Positions 12,348 to 23,900 of a stretch of 43,942 nt of DNA are shown here, one piece after another. Within the stretch, counting starts at the first letter, position 1; every line of letters starts with the position of its first letter. Origin of the DNA: Chlamydomonas sphaeroides. Its lineage: Eukaryota; Chlorophyta; Chlorophyceae; Chlamydomonadales; Chlamydomonadaceae. The stretch covers positions 1 to 43,942 of the forward strand of contig BDDC01000787.1 of the NCBI GenBank assembly GCA_001662425.1. The letters are read 5' to 3'. Under the pieces are notes generated by a model. The model did no database searches. It saw only the letters and a list, made by a program, of their open reading frames with translations, and was not told the origin of the DNA. The translations under genes were made by a program, and so were the position numbers.

Positions 12348-15300
12348 TTACGCCTTCGCGCCGGGCGCAACGAAGCCGGGCATGGGGAAGCGGCTGGCCC
12401 AAGCCTCCACGCGCGACCGAATGTCGGCGATGCCGGCGTGGCCCTCCAGGCCCTTGACGAAGTCCTTGATGGCCTTGCCCGTGGTGCCCTGAGGGGGGAG
12501 GGGTGCAAGAGGCCAGCAGGAAGGTCTAAGAGTCCATCCACCGGGAGGGTTTCCTGTTGAAGCCCCCAGGGCCAGCGCACTGACGCGTGCCCCTCGGCTG
12601 CAGCCACAGACCTTGCGCCATGGCCGCATGCGTGCGCTGCATGCAATTCGTGGCCCAGGCGCTGACAGCCCGTGTGTCCCGATGTGTGCCGTCGGGGCCC
12701 CAGGCCCTGCCGCACCCGTACCGCGGTGCGCATCTAAACAAAGCCCGACCTGCTGTCACACGCAAGGATAAGCTCGTTCTGAGACGGTGCGCACCTGCAC
12801 CGCCTTGCACAGCTCCAGCACCTCGTGCAGGAAGCCGGCAATGTCCTCCCAGTCCTTCTCCGTCAGGCCGCGCGACGACATGGCCGGCGTGCCTGCGAGG
12901 GTAGCGCCAAAAAGCCCACAAACTGTTCAGCAACGCTTGCCAAAGCGGGGACCTCGGCCCGCGCCACAAGACTCCGGTTGCCGGCATGCGGCACGGCTTC
13001 ATGCAGTTGAACAAAGCATGACTGTGCTGACCTGCTGTCACTCAGGCCTCAGGCATGTCCTGCGCCCAGCCCGCCAGCGAAAACCCTGCTCGTGCCGGCG
13101 CTCACCGATGCGCACGCCGCCGGGGTTCATGGCCGACAGGTCGCCCACGACCGCGTTCTTGTTGAGCGTGATGTGGCACAGGTCGCAGGCCTTCTCCATC
13201 TTGCTGCCCGTGACGCCCTCGGGGCGCAGGTCCCACAGAATGAGGTGGTTGTCGGTGCCGTCAGTCACCAGCTTGTAGCCGCGCTTGAGCAGCGCATTGG
13301 CCAGCGAGCGGCAGTTGGCCACAACCTGGGGTTGGGGAGATGGGCAAGGGGGGAGAGGAGGTTTGCAACGAGCTCAACGTGAGCTTGAGGCGCAGCGACG
13401 GTGAGGGACGGCCCTTGATCCAGGCAATAAGGCGCGCCTCAAGAGTGCGGCCCGGTTGCGGTGGAAACTGCGTGCTTCCGCTGGAGCCAGTACCGCGCCG
13501 TGCACCGCTTCGTCGCCTGCTGCCCGCACCTGCGTCGAGTACTGCTTGAACTCCGGCGAGGCCACGTGCTTGAGCGCCACAGCCAGAGCACCGATCTGGG
13601 GGACAGCAGGAATCGCACAGGCGTGTAGTCATTAACAGTGCCCAGCTCCTGGCCCGCAGCGCGCAGGACTGCGCTGGCTGATATCGGCGCTCGTCCCTGA
13701 CACACATCTGGAGCTCGTACCCCAGCCGATTGAACCAGCACCCGCCTTATTTAGACGCTGCCTTGCGCCGGCCCTTTAGTGTTCTGCAAAACCTCTTTCT
13801 CACTGAGCGCACCTGGTGGTTGTGCGGCCCGCCCTGGAGCGAGGGGAACACGGCGAAGTTGATGCGGTCCTCAAAGTCGTACACCGCCTCGCCCTCCACC
13901 TCGCCCTTGGCCAGACGGGCGGCGGGCTTGGGGCCCTGCACGGGTCATCCATGGGTAGGGGGTTGGGGATTGGCAAACGGCTGCGATCGACAGTGGCGCT
14001 GCCCGCAAAGTCAACAGGGAAGGCCGTTCCGTCGGCGGCCGATGGGCCGCCGGTGGCCCATTCACACGGGACCACCGGGCTTTCCAGGGCCACCCACCCG
14101 GCGGAAGAAGATCATGCCGGCGCGCGGCCCGCGCAGCGACTTGTGCGTGGTGGTGGTCACAATGTCGGCCAGCTCAAAGGGCGAGGCCAGCGTGCCGGCA
14201 GCCACTAGGCCGCTGCGGGGCCGCGACAGCAGGGCGAGCGGGAGGGCAGGGACGCACACAGCCGTCAGCAGACGCACATTGCCTGCCCCGGCGCCATCCC
14301 AAGACACCACACACCCGACGCGCTACCCCGTCCGCGCAGCCATCATACTTCCACTCCTGCGCGGCTTTTCCTCTCCTGTGCGGCTATTTTCACCCCATGC
14401 GATGCAAGCACGGCACGCCGCACCTGATGTGCGCCATGTCCACCATGAGCAGCGCGCCGACCTTGTCGGCAATCTCGCGGAAGCGAGCGTAATCCCAGTC
14501 GCGCGGGTAGGCCGAGGCGCCGCAGATGATCATCTTGGGGCGGTACTCAATGGCCTTCTCCTCTAGCCGGTCCATGTCCACCAGGCCGGTCTGTGGTAGG
14601 GCGAGGTAGTGGGGCGCGCCCGGTAGGTTAGGCGCCCAGGCCGAGCGGTCACAATGCGCCATGCATTCCATGGGGCATGCCCTCGTGGCAATCCATGTAT
14701 GCACGGCCTATCGCATCATGGTGGGGACGCCGCGTAGTGCGGTGCTACCCGAGTTAAGGGCTTGGCCTAGGATTCCTGGCTTGGAACTCGGTCCGTTGCT
14801 TAGGTTCCGGCTGAGGGTACGGCATGCTGCAGCTTCCAACACCAGTATGAGGGCAAGGCACTCGGCTTAGGCGTGCTAGGCCTTCGACATGTGCGCTGGG
14901 GCAGCCACGCCGCCCCTAAGCGGCCGCCGTCTTCGAGCCGTGTTCCCGCTACTAGACGATCATGTCTTGGGCCCCGCTCAGGCGGGGCCGCTACTCCGCG
15001 TACCTGGGGGTTCAGCTTGTAGGGCAGAGACTCGAAGAAGATCGAAGTGGCGCTGATCTTCTTGCCCTGCGAGGACGCGCAGCAGCCGGGACGGGGGATA
15101 TCAGACCAAGCACGGGTGGGTGATATCCCAGAGCTGACGGTCGGAAAATGGACAGCAGCCCAGCACGCAAGAGCGGGCACGCAGCAACGGCGCAGAGCCG
15201 AGAATGTGCTACGCGCTGCGGCGGCAAAGCATGTACCTGCGTGTAGTAGCCGTGCGTCAGGTGGCCGCCGCTAGGCAGGTCCAGGCCCATGATGCGGTCG

Positions 15301-16125
15301 TGGGGCTGCAGCAGCGCCGTGTAGACCGCGAAGTTGGCAGGGCTGTGGTTGAAGAGCGGCAGGATGGAGAGGAATAATGACAGGGGTAAGGGGCTGGCTA
15401 CGAGACAGGGTGGCCACGAATACGCAGGGTCGCGGCCGTGACCGGGGAGGGGGGGGGGCTGGGCGACGTGGCAGCACGGTCGGCAGCAGCAGGCCGTGGA
15501 GGCCGCTGACGTCCCCGAGCTACAGAGCATCAGCTGGTACAACTCGTTTTATGAGAGCGGCAGAAGAAGCCGTCTGCAGGACGCACCTGCCGGAGTAAGG
15601 CTGCACATTGACGCCCCATTCATCGGCCGACAGCTGGAACGCTTCAAGAGCGCGCTTCTTGCAGAGCAGCTCAATCTTGTCGATGTTCTCGTTGCCACCA
15701 TAGTACCGGGCGCCGGGCTGGCCCTCCGAGTACTTGTTAGTGAGGCAAGAGCCGAGCGCCTCCATCACCGGCAGCGACGTGAAGTTCTCCGAGGCGATGA
15801 GCTCGATGCCCTTCCTACGGAGGGGCTCGACAGGAGGAGGAGGCTGTTACACTCGGCGATGGTCCCGCGACGGGCCGCGCGGCCTGTCACCGGGCGGCCG
15901 ACCCGGATCTCACCGCACCACCGACGGCAACAGCATTGGTCGCGGCAATTGAACCCAACGAAGGCGCACGTCACACGAGCCTTACCATTGACGCGCCTTC
16001 TCATCCTCGATCAGCGCGTACACCTCAGGGTCAGCAGCTGCAAGAGGCGTGTGAGCCTCCGGGAACACCGCTGTCATAGCGCCAGCCACGGGGGCAGCAG
16101 AGTGGCCGTTCGCGTGGCCGACCAT
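12348..16125 (-). CDS. SHMT: Serine hydroxymethyltransferase
   Basis: PLP enzyme interconverting serine plus tetrahydrofolate with glycine plus methylene-tetrahydrofolate. Exons: 16125-15986, 15814-15587, 15342-15237, 15066-15004, 14590-14424, 14212-14098, 13935-13813, 13595-13530, 13325-13106, 12892-12795, 12488-12348; total 488 aa plus stop, normal for the family. Landmarks: ELIASENF and GGNENIDKIE in exon 2, LPSGGHLTHGYYT in exon 3, VDMAHI in exon 5, and TTTTHKSLRGPR in exon 6, in which Lys259 should be the PLP-binding lysine. Exon 9 holds TDGTDNHLILWDLR. The start at 16125 follows an in-frame TGA; a second in-frame ATG is at 16077. The short leader (MVGHANGHSAAPVAGAM) does not look like a long organelle presequence, so a cytosolic form is my inference. 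Lies head-to-head with the UBX gene. Confidence 0.96.
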
Positions 16126-16522
16126 AGCTTGAAATCACGTTTACAGGTGCGGAGGTGTGGAACGACAGTAGACTGGAGTGTGGGCTTCAGGTGTGGTGCT
16201 TTATGGCGTGGCGGGGCGTATAAGGTCGCAACCGGCCTCAGCGGACGCAATTCGCGTCAACTTTGCGATTGCCGTGCTGCCCCTGGTTGACAGCGACCAA
16301 CCCTAGCAACGCCCAAACCTAGCAACGCCCCAAGCGAGAACCAGCAGCAAGAACCAATTGAATTACTTATTCTATAAACTGGAAGCCTGCTCGTCGAAGT
16401 TCGCCCTTCAACTTCAACGCCACTGCCAACAGCAGCAGTGCCATGCCGCATTAAAATGTATCTTTTGTAGGCTCTCCTGCAATCGGCACGCCTAGCGAGC
16501 ACGCGGCGACCTGCGCATCGCC
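16126..16522. promoter_or_regulatory. Bidirectional promoter region between SHMT and the UBX gene
   Basis: Only 397 bp separate the two divergent start codons, so both promoters and 5' UTRs must lie here unless there are unseen upstream exons. A TATAAA at 16373-16378 sits about 145 nt before the plus-strand ATG, and a GTATAAGG lies near 16218. Two near-identical CAACCCTAGCAACGCCC / CAAACCTAGCAACGCCC copies lie at about 16297-16331. None of these is tested. Confidence 0.45.
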
Positions 16523-19469
16523 ATGGCCGACTCTGGCCTCTACCGCAAGCGCATCTCCCCAGCGGCGCCCGGGCCCACCAACGTGGATGACCTGGTTAGC
16601 AGGAACATTCTGGCGCAGCTCCGGCGGGACCCCCCGCCGCGACCGCCCCCATCCTCCCACGGCCCCTCCGAACCCCACGCCGCGGCCCACGGCCCGCCCG
16701 GCCGCGCGGGCGGGGCCAACAACGGCGTGGAGGCCTCGGATCTCATCTCCTCCATGGCCAAGCGCCTGGCGGGCCTGGAGCGAGACATGCGGGAGCGGCA
16801 GCGCCAGCTGGAGCAGGTGCATGCCGACAATGCCGCCCTCAAGAGCAAACTCCGCGTGGCGGAGGACGAGATTGCCAAGCGCGCCGTGTCGGCCATCGAG
16901 CCGCGGGGCGACGCGCCGGCGGTCATGCACCTGCGCGCCGAGAACTCGAGGCTGCGTGCGCAGCTTAAGTACGCGTGGAAGCAGGTGGCCGAGGTGCGTG
17001 GCGCCCGTGGGGCGCAGCGCGCAGGGCTTGGGGCTTGCCCTGGGGCGGCAGGATGCGTCTGGCGCCCCTGCGAACGTGTGCACACGCTGATCGGTGGGGT
17101 TCAGCTTGGAGCCTCTTCTCGAATTACCGGCGGAGCAAGGCCGGGGCGTTGCAGCGTAGCGGCCGGGATGCAGGGCTGTCCTTGGGTCGCTGCACGCGTC
17201 CTCGCCCAAACCGCATGCAATCCCGGTGCACGCGGCGTAGCCCCTGCGGTGTCGTCGTAGCCAGCTGCGGCGTCCGCGGGTGCAGTCAGCCCAGCATGCG
17301 GCGTCAGCAGCGGGCCTGAGCCATGGGCCCGCCCTTGCGGGTGCCCTGGAGCCCGAGCGCGGCGGTGTGGCACGCTGGGCCCTGCGATGGACCGCTGCAC
17401 ACCCTCGCCTCCCTCCAGCGCCAACTCCAGGAGCACACACGTGTCACTCTATTGCTTTCCATTTCACATGAGCATACACGTGTTACTCTATTGCTTTCCA
17501 TTACTAATGAGCACACGCAATGCAACCGCCCGCACACGCCTGCAACTGCCTTCGCCTGCCGCCTCTATCCTCGCGCCCCTCTCCATCCGCAGATGAAGGC
17601 CTTCCTCAACGACTACGGCCTAGTGTGGATGGGGGAGCCCGAGGCCGAGGCGGAGCTAGCGGCGCAGGGCTTTGGCCCCTCGGGCGCGCCCTCGGTCAGT
17701 GCGCCCCAGGCAGCGGCGGCCTCCGGCGGCAGGGCAGCCTCCGGCGCTGGGCCCGCGTCGGCGTCGTCTGCGGGGCGCGCCGCCCGCGCCGCCGCTGGCT
17801 CGGCGGCGCCGCAGCCGCAGCCGCTGCCGCAGCAGCCAGTCGACGGCGCGGCGCGGCGGCGGAGCCACTCCGGCGCGGCGCCAGGACCGTCGTCGGAGGC
17901 GGCGGCGGTAGCAGCTCCCGGGGCAGGAGGGCCTGCGGCGCCGGCAGGGGCGTCTGGGGGCGTGGAGCGGAGCCGTAGTCACCCCGCCGCCAGCCATGGG
18001 CTGACAGCGGCGGCAGCGGCCGCGCTTAATCGTGCCGGCGACGCATCGGCGGTGCCGTCGGCGGTGCCGCCGGGCCGCGACGAGCCAGGTCCCTCATCAT
18101 CAGTATCATCCTCATCCTCCGCTGCGCCGGCAGCCGCGCCCAAGCGGAGCGGCAGCTACTCCGCTCCGCCGGTGCCCGCCGCCGCCAGCTCTAGCTCGGC
18201 CGCCTCCTCGTCGGCTGCGGCGCCGCGCCCGGGCCCGACGCCGTCGCGGCCGCGGCTGCCGGTGCCGCTGTCGGAGCTGGAGAGCAAGGTGGACGAGCTC
18301 AACGACCTGGCGGGTGACGGTTGCGGCAAGGTCGTTAGCGACGGCAACGGCCAGCACGTGCTCGCGATGCAGAATCCAGTCAACCTGGTGGTCTTCCGCG
18401 ACGGGCTACAGATCCACAACCTGCCCGCGAAACCCTTCAACGACCCCGCGACCGCCGCCGTACTCCGTGACATCCTCGACGGTTATTTTCCGTACGTGCT
18501 AAAGCGCGACTTCCCCGACGGCGTGCCGCTGCGCGTCGTGGATCGTACGCACGACAGCATCGACAGCAGCCCCGTGCGGCGGCCCGGCGGCGGCGCTGCC
18601 GCCGCTGGCGGCGGCGGCATCCACACGTGGGGCGAGATCGAAGCCAACGGTGCCGGCGGCGGCGAGCCGATGTCGCGGGACAAGTTCCTGAGCCGGCTGC
18701 CACAGGCCGTGATCAAGAACGGCCGCGTGATCGAGATCCGGTCAGACGTGGGGCGCATGCTGGATGGCGGCGGCGGCGGCGGTGCTGGCGGCGGCGACGG
18801 CAAGGCCGACGTCGCGCTCATCGCGACGCCCGTGGACGCGCTGCTGTCGACGCTGCAGCGCAACCACGTGGGGCCGTCGCTGCCTCCGCCGTCAAGGGAG
18901 GGCACGGTGCCGCAGACCGAGGTCACGACGCTGCAGGTGCGTGGCGCGGGGGCGTCAGGCGTGCGGGCGAAGGCGCGGTTGCAGGCGCGGGGGGGGGGCG
19001 TTCTGAGTGCGAGCTTTGATGCACTGTGGGGCTACTGGGGGTTGCGGGCTGCGGCGGGAACGAGCCGTGGCGTGGCGGGAACAGGCCGTGGGGATGCCGG
19101 CGCTCAACTGGATGCCGACATCCCAACGCGCCCACACGCCGCTGCGCTAGGCTCCTCCTCGCTCGGGCCTGCTGACCGCACACACGAACCCAACTCTCCC
19201 TCCTCCACTCCTCCCCCGTCCCCCACCCCACCCCCCAGGTCAAGTCCGTGGACGGCAAGCAGACCTTCATCCTCAAGCTGCGCCACGACGACACCATCGG
19301 CTCGCTGCGCGCCTGCATCGCGGCGCACCACGCCAAGGCCGGCCAGGCGGCGGTGCGGTTCGAGATACGCAGCGCCTTCCCGGCGCGCGCCTACACCGAC
19401 GACGCCGAGACGCTGGCGGCGGGGGGGCTGGTGCCCAACGCCACGCTCTTCCTGCGGCCAGTGCACTAG
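16523..19469 (+). CDS. Coiled-coil, SEP and UBX domain protein, UBXN11-like
   Basis: Exons 16523-16993, 17593-18936 and 19239-19469, all phase 0, give 681 aa. Order: Pro-rich N-terminus; coiled coil at about 72-157 with heptad-like Leu/Arg/Glu content; FLNDYGLVWMG at the start of exon 2; a roughly 210-residue Ala/Ser/Pro low-complexity stretch; a SEP-type domain around 419-475 (VFRDGLQIHNLP, DILDGYFPYVLKRDFPDGVP); another Gly-rich linker; and a C-terminal UBX fold in exon 3 (VKSVDGKQTFILKLR to LFLRPVH). Coiled coil plus SEP plus UBX is the arrangement of animal UBXN11 (Socius), and the FLNDYGL segment fits. UBX domains usually recruit the p97/Cdc48 ATPase; the partner here is inferred. The Ala/Ser-rich insertion is much longer than I would expect. 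Donors are both GTGCGT. Confidence 0.88.
17431..17520. repeat. 39-bp tandem repeat in intron 1 of the UBX gene
   Basis: Two full units (17431-17469 and 17470-17508), each starting GAGCA(C/T)ACACGTGT and containing ACTCTATTGCTTTCCATT, then a partial third (17509-17520). It is unusually AT-rich for this window and ends about 70 nt before the exon 2 acceptor at 17591-17592. Confidence 0.85.
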
Positions 19470-19494
19470 GGAGGCTCGTGGGCCAGGGGCCACC

Positions 19495-19603
19495 GCGCAG
19501 GGGCCTGCTGGCCTGCGGCCAGCCCTCGTATCTTTGTCTATAGCGACGTATCGATGGCGTCGACTAAAGATACGAGGGCCGCTCGCTGCGCAGGGGCCTG
19601 CTG
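19495..19603. repeat. Inverted repeat flanked by 16-bp direct repeats in the 3' flank of the UBX gene
   Basis: GCCCTCGTATCTTT (19522-19535) pairs perfectly with AAAGATACGAGGGC (19566-19579) around a 30-nt loop that itself holds a CGACG/CGTCG pair. Outside it, GCGCAGGGGCCTGCTG occurs at 19495-19510 and again at 19588-19603. It begins 26 nt after the UBX stop codon, so it is probably transcribed as 3' UTR. It could be an RNA hairpin or the footprint of a very small mobile element. Confidence 0.75.
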
Positions 19604-21168
19604 ACCCCGGCGCGCCGGTGTGTCCGCTGCTGGTGCAGTAGTGGGCCCTGCAACGCGCGCCCGTTGCGCTGTGGGGCGCTGTGCAGGCAGCTTCTGGGGG
19701 GGCTGAGTGCCTTCGGCAGGAGGCAGTGTGGGCTCTGGCGCAGGGGTGTGTTGCGGCTGCACGCTGCGAGGGGCGAGGGGGGGCTGCGCAGCAGGCACTG
19801 TTGACTATGTATTACAAAGACGCTGTGGCTTGAGGCTTCCAAAGCAAGGTTGAAGCGCCTTGGGGTTGCACCCGCCCCCTTACTAGGGGATGCAAACTTG
19901 CTGAAGGCCCGTTGGGCTTGGCTACGCGGCAACTCGCTCCAAATTCGCAGCTGCATGACGGACTTGCGCGGTTGACGCGGCAACAGAGTTGTGAGTGGCC
20001 GTCGCTTGTGCGCCCGGTGCTGCTGAGTGCTGACTTGACAGCTGCTGACTTGACAGCTGCTGACTTGACTTGCTTTCGGTGATCAAGTGTGTGATCAAAG
20101 CTGGCTGTTGGACCGTGTTGGACTGCCCAGCGAACCTGACGGCCGCGCTGCGCACGGGGAACGTATGCTGTTGTGTCCAGCGGACGGCTGCCTGCACACC
20201 TTCGGACGGGGCACCTGCCGCTACTTGGAAGAGCAGGGATGCTTTCGCATGGGGGCGTGGGTCCTGAGAGAGGCATTTACAAGACATTGGGTGGCAGTCG
20301 GCCGCCAGACCAACCCAAGCGCCATGCCTCCAACAGCCGCAACAACCCCGTATGCGCCCCGTACCCCGTGCCATGTTGATAAGCTTTGCGCGACACCAGC
20401 CCAGCTCATGGCGCCAGCGCACGACCTCCCCATCCCACCCCCTATCCCGAGTTCAGCGCCGGCTCGCGCAGCTGCAAGCTGCCCCCACAAGCCAAGCTAC
20501 AAGCCACAGCCACGACCCACTGCCGTGTTTTCCTACCTCTAATGCCAAGCGCCGCGCCCCATCGCAACGGCACCCCACCCCCCGACCCAAGAGCCGGCGC
20601 GAGCCCGCATCGGCCAGCCCAGCCCAGGAGGGCCCCGCCCCATGCCGAACATGCCGTCCGCGCAAACCGCACGCTCCGAGCCGCCAGCATGGCGCTGCCC
20701 TCCCAGCTCGCAGCTGCTGCCATGGCGCCTGCGCAGCGTGCCGGCCCGCTTATGCGCAGGCAGTCGCGGCTGCGGCCGCCGCCGCCGCACAGCGACTCGT
20801 GCCTCCGCTCCGGATGCTGCTGGGGCCGCTGCTGCCGCTGTGGCGCCTTCAACAGAGCCGTCCCACCGGCACCCCACTGCGGCCAGCGGCACGTGGCGTG
20901 GCGCGGCTAGCTGGCTAGCTGGCTGGCAGCTGACAGCTCAGCCCTCCAGTTCCACCTCCCGCGCCCGACTGGGTGCGTGGACGACGGGCTCCGCTCCCAA
21001 CGCAGCTGCTGCTGCGCACGCTGCTTCGGCCCAAACACCCCGCCAAGTCCGCTGCTCCGACTGCGTCTGTCCGCAGAGCTTAACGCGCCAGCTCCAGCAG
21101 CGGCCCCTGGCCCTGATGCGGGCCGCGGGTGCGCCCTAGCCGCCTCCGCTTCCGCCCGCCAGCGCCGC
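19604..21168. other. Convergent 3' flanks of the UBX and gamma-CA-like genes
   Basis: No exon recognised. The interval should contain the rest of the UBX 3' UTR and the 3' UTR of the minus-strand gene ending at 21169. A degenerate 15-bp tandem (GCTGCTGACTTGACA) lies at about 20020-20069. Confidence 0.5.
20277..20281 (-). terminator. Candidate polyadenylation signal of the gamma-CA-like gene
   Basis: Minus-strand TGTAA 888 nt after the stop at 21169. A second TGTAA lies further on, near 19811-19815. Which one is used cannot be told from sequence. Confidence 0.35.
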
Positions 21169-22498
21169 TCAGTGCGTCAGCTTCTCCAGCGCCTCGGCCT
21201 CGTGCTGCAGGCGCATGAGGTACTTCTGCTCGCGGAAGTTGATCCACTGGTACTCGCCCTGCTCAGACGTGGATGGGAAAGGGGAGCGGGCCGCTTAGTG
21301 TGGCAGCCCCTGATCAGGTACGACGCATGGCACGAACGATGAGAACGGCCTGCAGCTGCGCACCTGCTCCACCAGCTTGGCGCGCCACGACTCCACGTCG
21401 TGCCACGACGTGCCGTGCTCAAAGGCCTCGCGCCGGAACATGGCCGCGAGGTTGTGGTAGTGGGTCGCGACGTCGTCGAGCACGCGGTCGCGCTGGGGGA
21501 AGGTGGGGCAGGGGGCGAGCAGAGGCGAGTGATGCGGTGAGCCACGGTGACCCAGCCAGCGTCAGCTGGTGGTGAGCGGTAGGGTCCCCCTTGCAGCAGG
21601 GAGCGTGCGGGCGTCGCTGTAAGAGCCAGAGCCGGCCGTTGCAAAGGGCGCAGCTGCTTCGGCAGCTGGCAACCACGGCCTTCCCGCAGCGACGTGCCGC
21701 CACCCTGTGCGGGCCGCCCGGCCGCACCTCGTGGTCTGTGAGCTTGCGGATAAACTTGGCGGGGTTGCCACCCCACAGCTCGCCCGCAGGAATGCGGCGT
21801 GCGGGCGGCACGACCGAGTTGGGCGCCAGGATGGACTCGGACTCCATAACCGAGCCCTCGCACAGCACCGACCGCGCGCCGATGATGCATTTGGACTCAA
21901 CGCGGCACGAGCGGAGCACCGAGTAGGGCTCGATGGTGACGCGGTCACCAATCAGCGTCGCGGCGTTGAGCCCGGTGGGCACGGCCCTGCGAAGGGCCCA
22001 TGCACGCTCAGTGCAGGTGCAGGGTGGTTTCGCATGCACATCCCGCACCTGGCAGCGTGGATGACCGCGCGGTCCAGCACCGTAGAGCGGTTCCCCAAGC
22101 GGATTTTGTTCAGGTCGCCACGCAGGACCGCGCCGAAGAAGATGGAAGCCTACAGCGCATGGCACATGCGTCATGGCGACCAGGTGCTGCTGGAATGGGC
22201 AACAGAGCCCAGCGTGCCGCCTGTCGGGACCCACCCCTCCATAGATGTCCACGTCGCCGCAGACCACCGCGTTTGGCGCCACGAACACGTCCACGGGGTA
22301 GTAGGGCTCCTTCTCCAAAAGCGGGAACAGGTTGCGCTGCCTGTTATACCACTCGTCCTCAATGTTCACTTGCTTCACGGACGGCCCGTTGGGCGCGTTG
22401 AAGTAGTTCAGGTTGCGCACGCTAGAGAGCTGCACAGCGGCACCCTCGCACAGCGTAGTGCCGGCGAGGGGAAGGAGCTTGGCAGCGTGCTTGAGCAT
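21169..22498 (-). CDS. Gamma-carbonic-anhydrase-like protein, probable mitochondrial complex I subunit
   Basis: Exons 22498-22235, 22149-22049, 21986-21728, 21492-21364 and 21258-21169 give 280 aa. The middle is a left-handed beta-helix of hexapeptide repeats: VFVAPNAVVCGDV (71-83), AVLRGDLNKIRLG (95-107), then RIPAGELWGGNPAKFIR, the typical gamma-CA ending. The C-terminal exons form charged helices (REQKYLMRLQHEAEALEKL). In active gamma-CA one His lies in a VVH-type segment and two in GHxxxLH. Here His119 (AVIHA) is present, but the other two positions read as Pro142 and Arg147 (IEPYSVLRSC), so zinc binding is doubtful. In plants and algae such gamma-CA-like proteins sit in the membrane-arm side domain of complex I; that placement is inferred. 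The basic/hydrophobic leader MLKHAAKLLPLAG suits mitochondrial import. Confidence 0.9.
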
Positions 22499-23900
22499 CC
22501 TGCCCAGCGCGTTGGGCCTAGCAATAAGGGTGACAGCCTATGCGCTGCCGTTGCGTCCTTCCTGTGCAGCGTGGAACCGCAGCACGCAGAGGAAGCGACG
22601 TGCTGGAACACGGCACGCACCCAACTCGCGCGTCCCCCGGCCCTCCCCAGCCCGCGCCTGCTCGCAATGATGCAACCCAGACACGCCTTGCACTATCCAT
22701 CGCCTCATGCCTGTGGGGCAGGTTGCTGTACTTTGTGCATTTGACGCATAACAACCGGCGCTGTGGGCCCGGGCTGGTTAGCTCTTGCGTCCGCTTACAC
22801 GCCCGACCCCCGACCGGTTGACCTGGCACGTCGCACCGTCGCACCATCGCACCATCGCAACAGTCGCGCTAGGTGCCAACAGGTCCAACCATGTGAGCAA
22901 ATCACCCTCGGTCCGTGCTGGCAAATCCGCGATCAGGCGCGAGCAGGCGCGGGCCGGTGCCTGCCCCCCTGCCGAGCTCTGCGCTGCGCCCTTCATCCAC
23001 GACAAACACGCACGCGCGGCGCGGGCGCCGGGCCGCCAGCGCTGCTGCTCACGGCACTTACGATGGTGTGGTATGCCCGCCCACCAGCTGCACTCCAACT
23101 CTCGCCAGTCATGACGCATAAACTGTAACGGTGTGGAAGCCGTAAGCGACGAGCGAGGGGCCCAGGGCCCCGCTCCTCCCCAACCCCCTCGCCCCTCCCC
23201 GTCACACGCACGCGCACGCTGGCGCTCGTGGTCGCTTCGGCGCCCGAGTTTCACTGTGCTCGACCCACGCTCTGGCCCTCGCGACTTCCTTCGATAGTTA
23301 CTGCTTGCCACTGGCGCCTTGTTGTCCTGCCCCTCCGGCCCTCCTCTCCGGTGCCTCCCACCGTCCCATGACAGGCACAGTGCACCCCCCCGCCTCGCAA
23401 CGACGCCCAGCCGCGCACGGCGGAGCTCCCCCACGCGCCCCGCCCTACCGCCCCTCCCTGTTCCATCGGGCGGCGGCGCCCGCGGGCCGCCTTGGCCCCT
23501 CCGTTGCCACCGCCGAGCTGCTAGCTGCCCCGCGCACTAGCCAGCCGCCACCAGGGCAGATAGGGACTGCGCCGCCCAGTCGGCTGGACCGGACTGAGAC
23601 GTACCGGCATTGGCACAGGTACCCACCGCGTTTGCCGCTTTGCTGCAGCCAGTTCCCAGGCCCCAGTGCTGCAGCCAGTTTCCCAGTTCCCCAGCGCAAC
23701 GCGGAACTCGTCAGAGCCCCAGCAGCCTTAGCACTCCCCGCGCCACATGCAAACACTCACCAGCACCGACGCGTCACCAGCCCCTCGAATACCGGGTCGC
23801 ATGTTTCTCTTACCCTTCCGTCGACATGAACACACTCGCCACCACCACGAACGTGCCGCGTGCGTGTCACTAGATTACTTTCCTTGAGAGCAGGAATACA
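22499..23900. other. FPGS 3' UTR and gamma-CA-like gene upstream region
   Basis: No coding exon recognised. The minus-strand folylpolyglutamate synthase stops at 23901 and the next minus-strand gene starts at 22498. The left few hundred bases should be the promoter and 5' UTR of the latter; the rest may be a long 3' UTR. Confidence 0.5.
22795..22799 (-). terminator. Candidate polyadenylation signal of folylpolyglutamate synthase
   Basis: Minus-strand TGTAA 1,102 nt after the FPGS stop and 297 nt before the start codon of the next gene. A plus-strand TGTAA at 23124-23128 has no matching plus gene. Confidence 0.35.
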
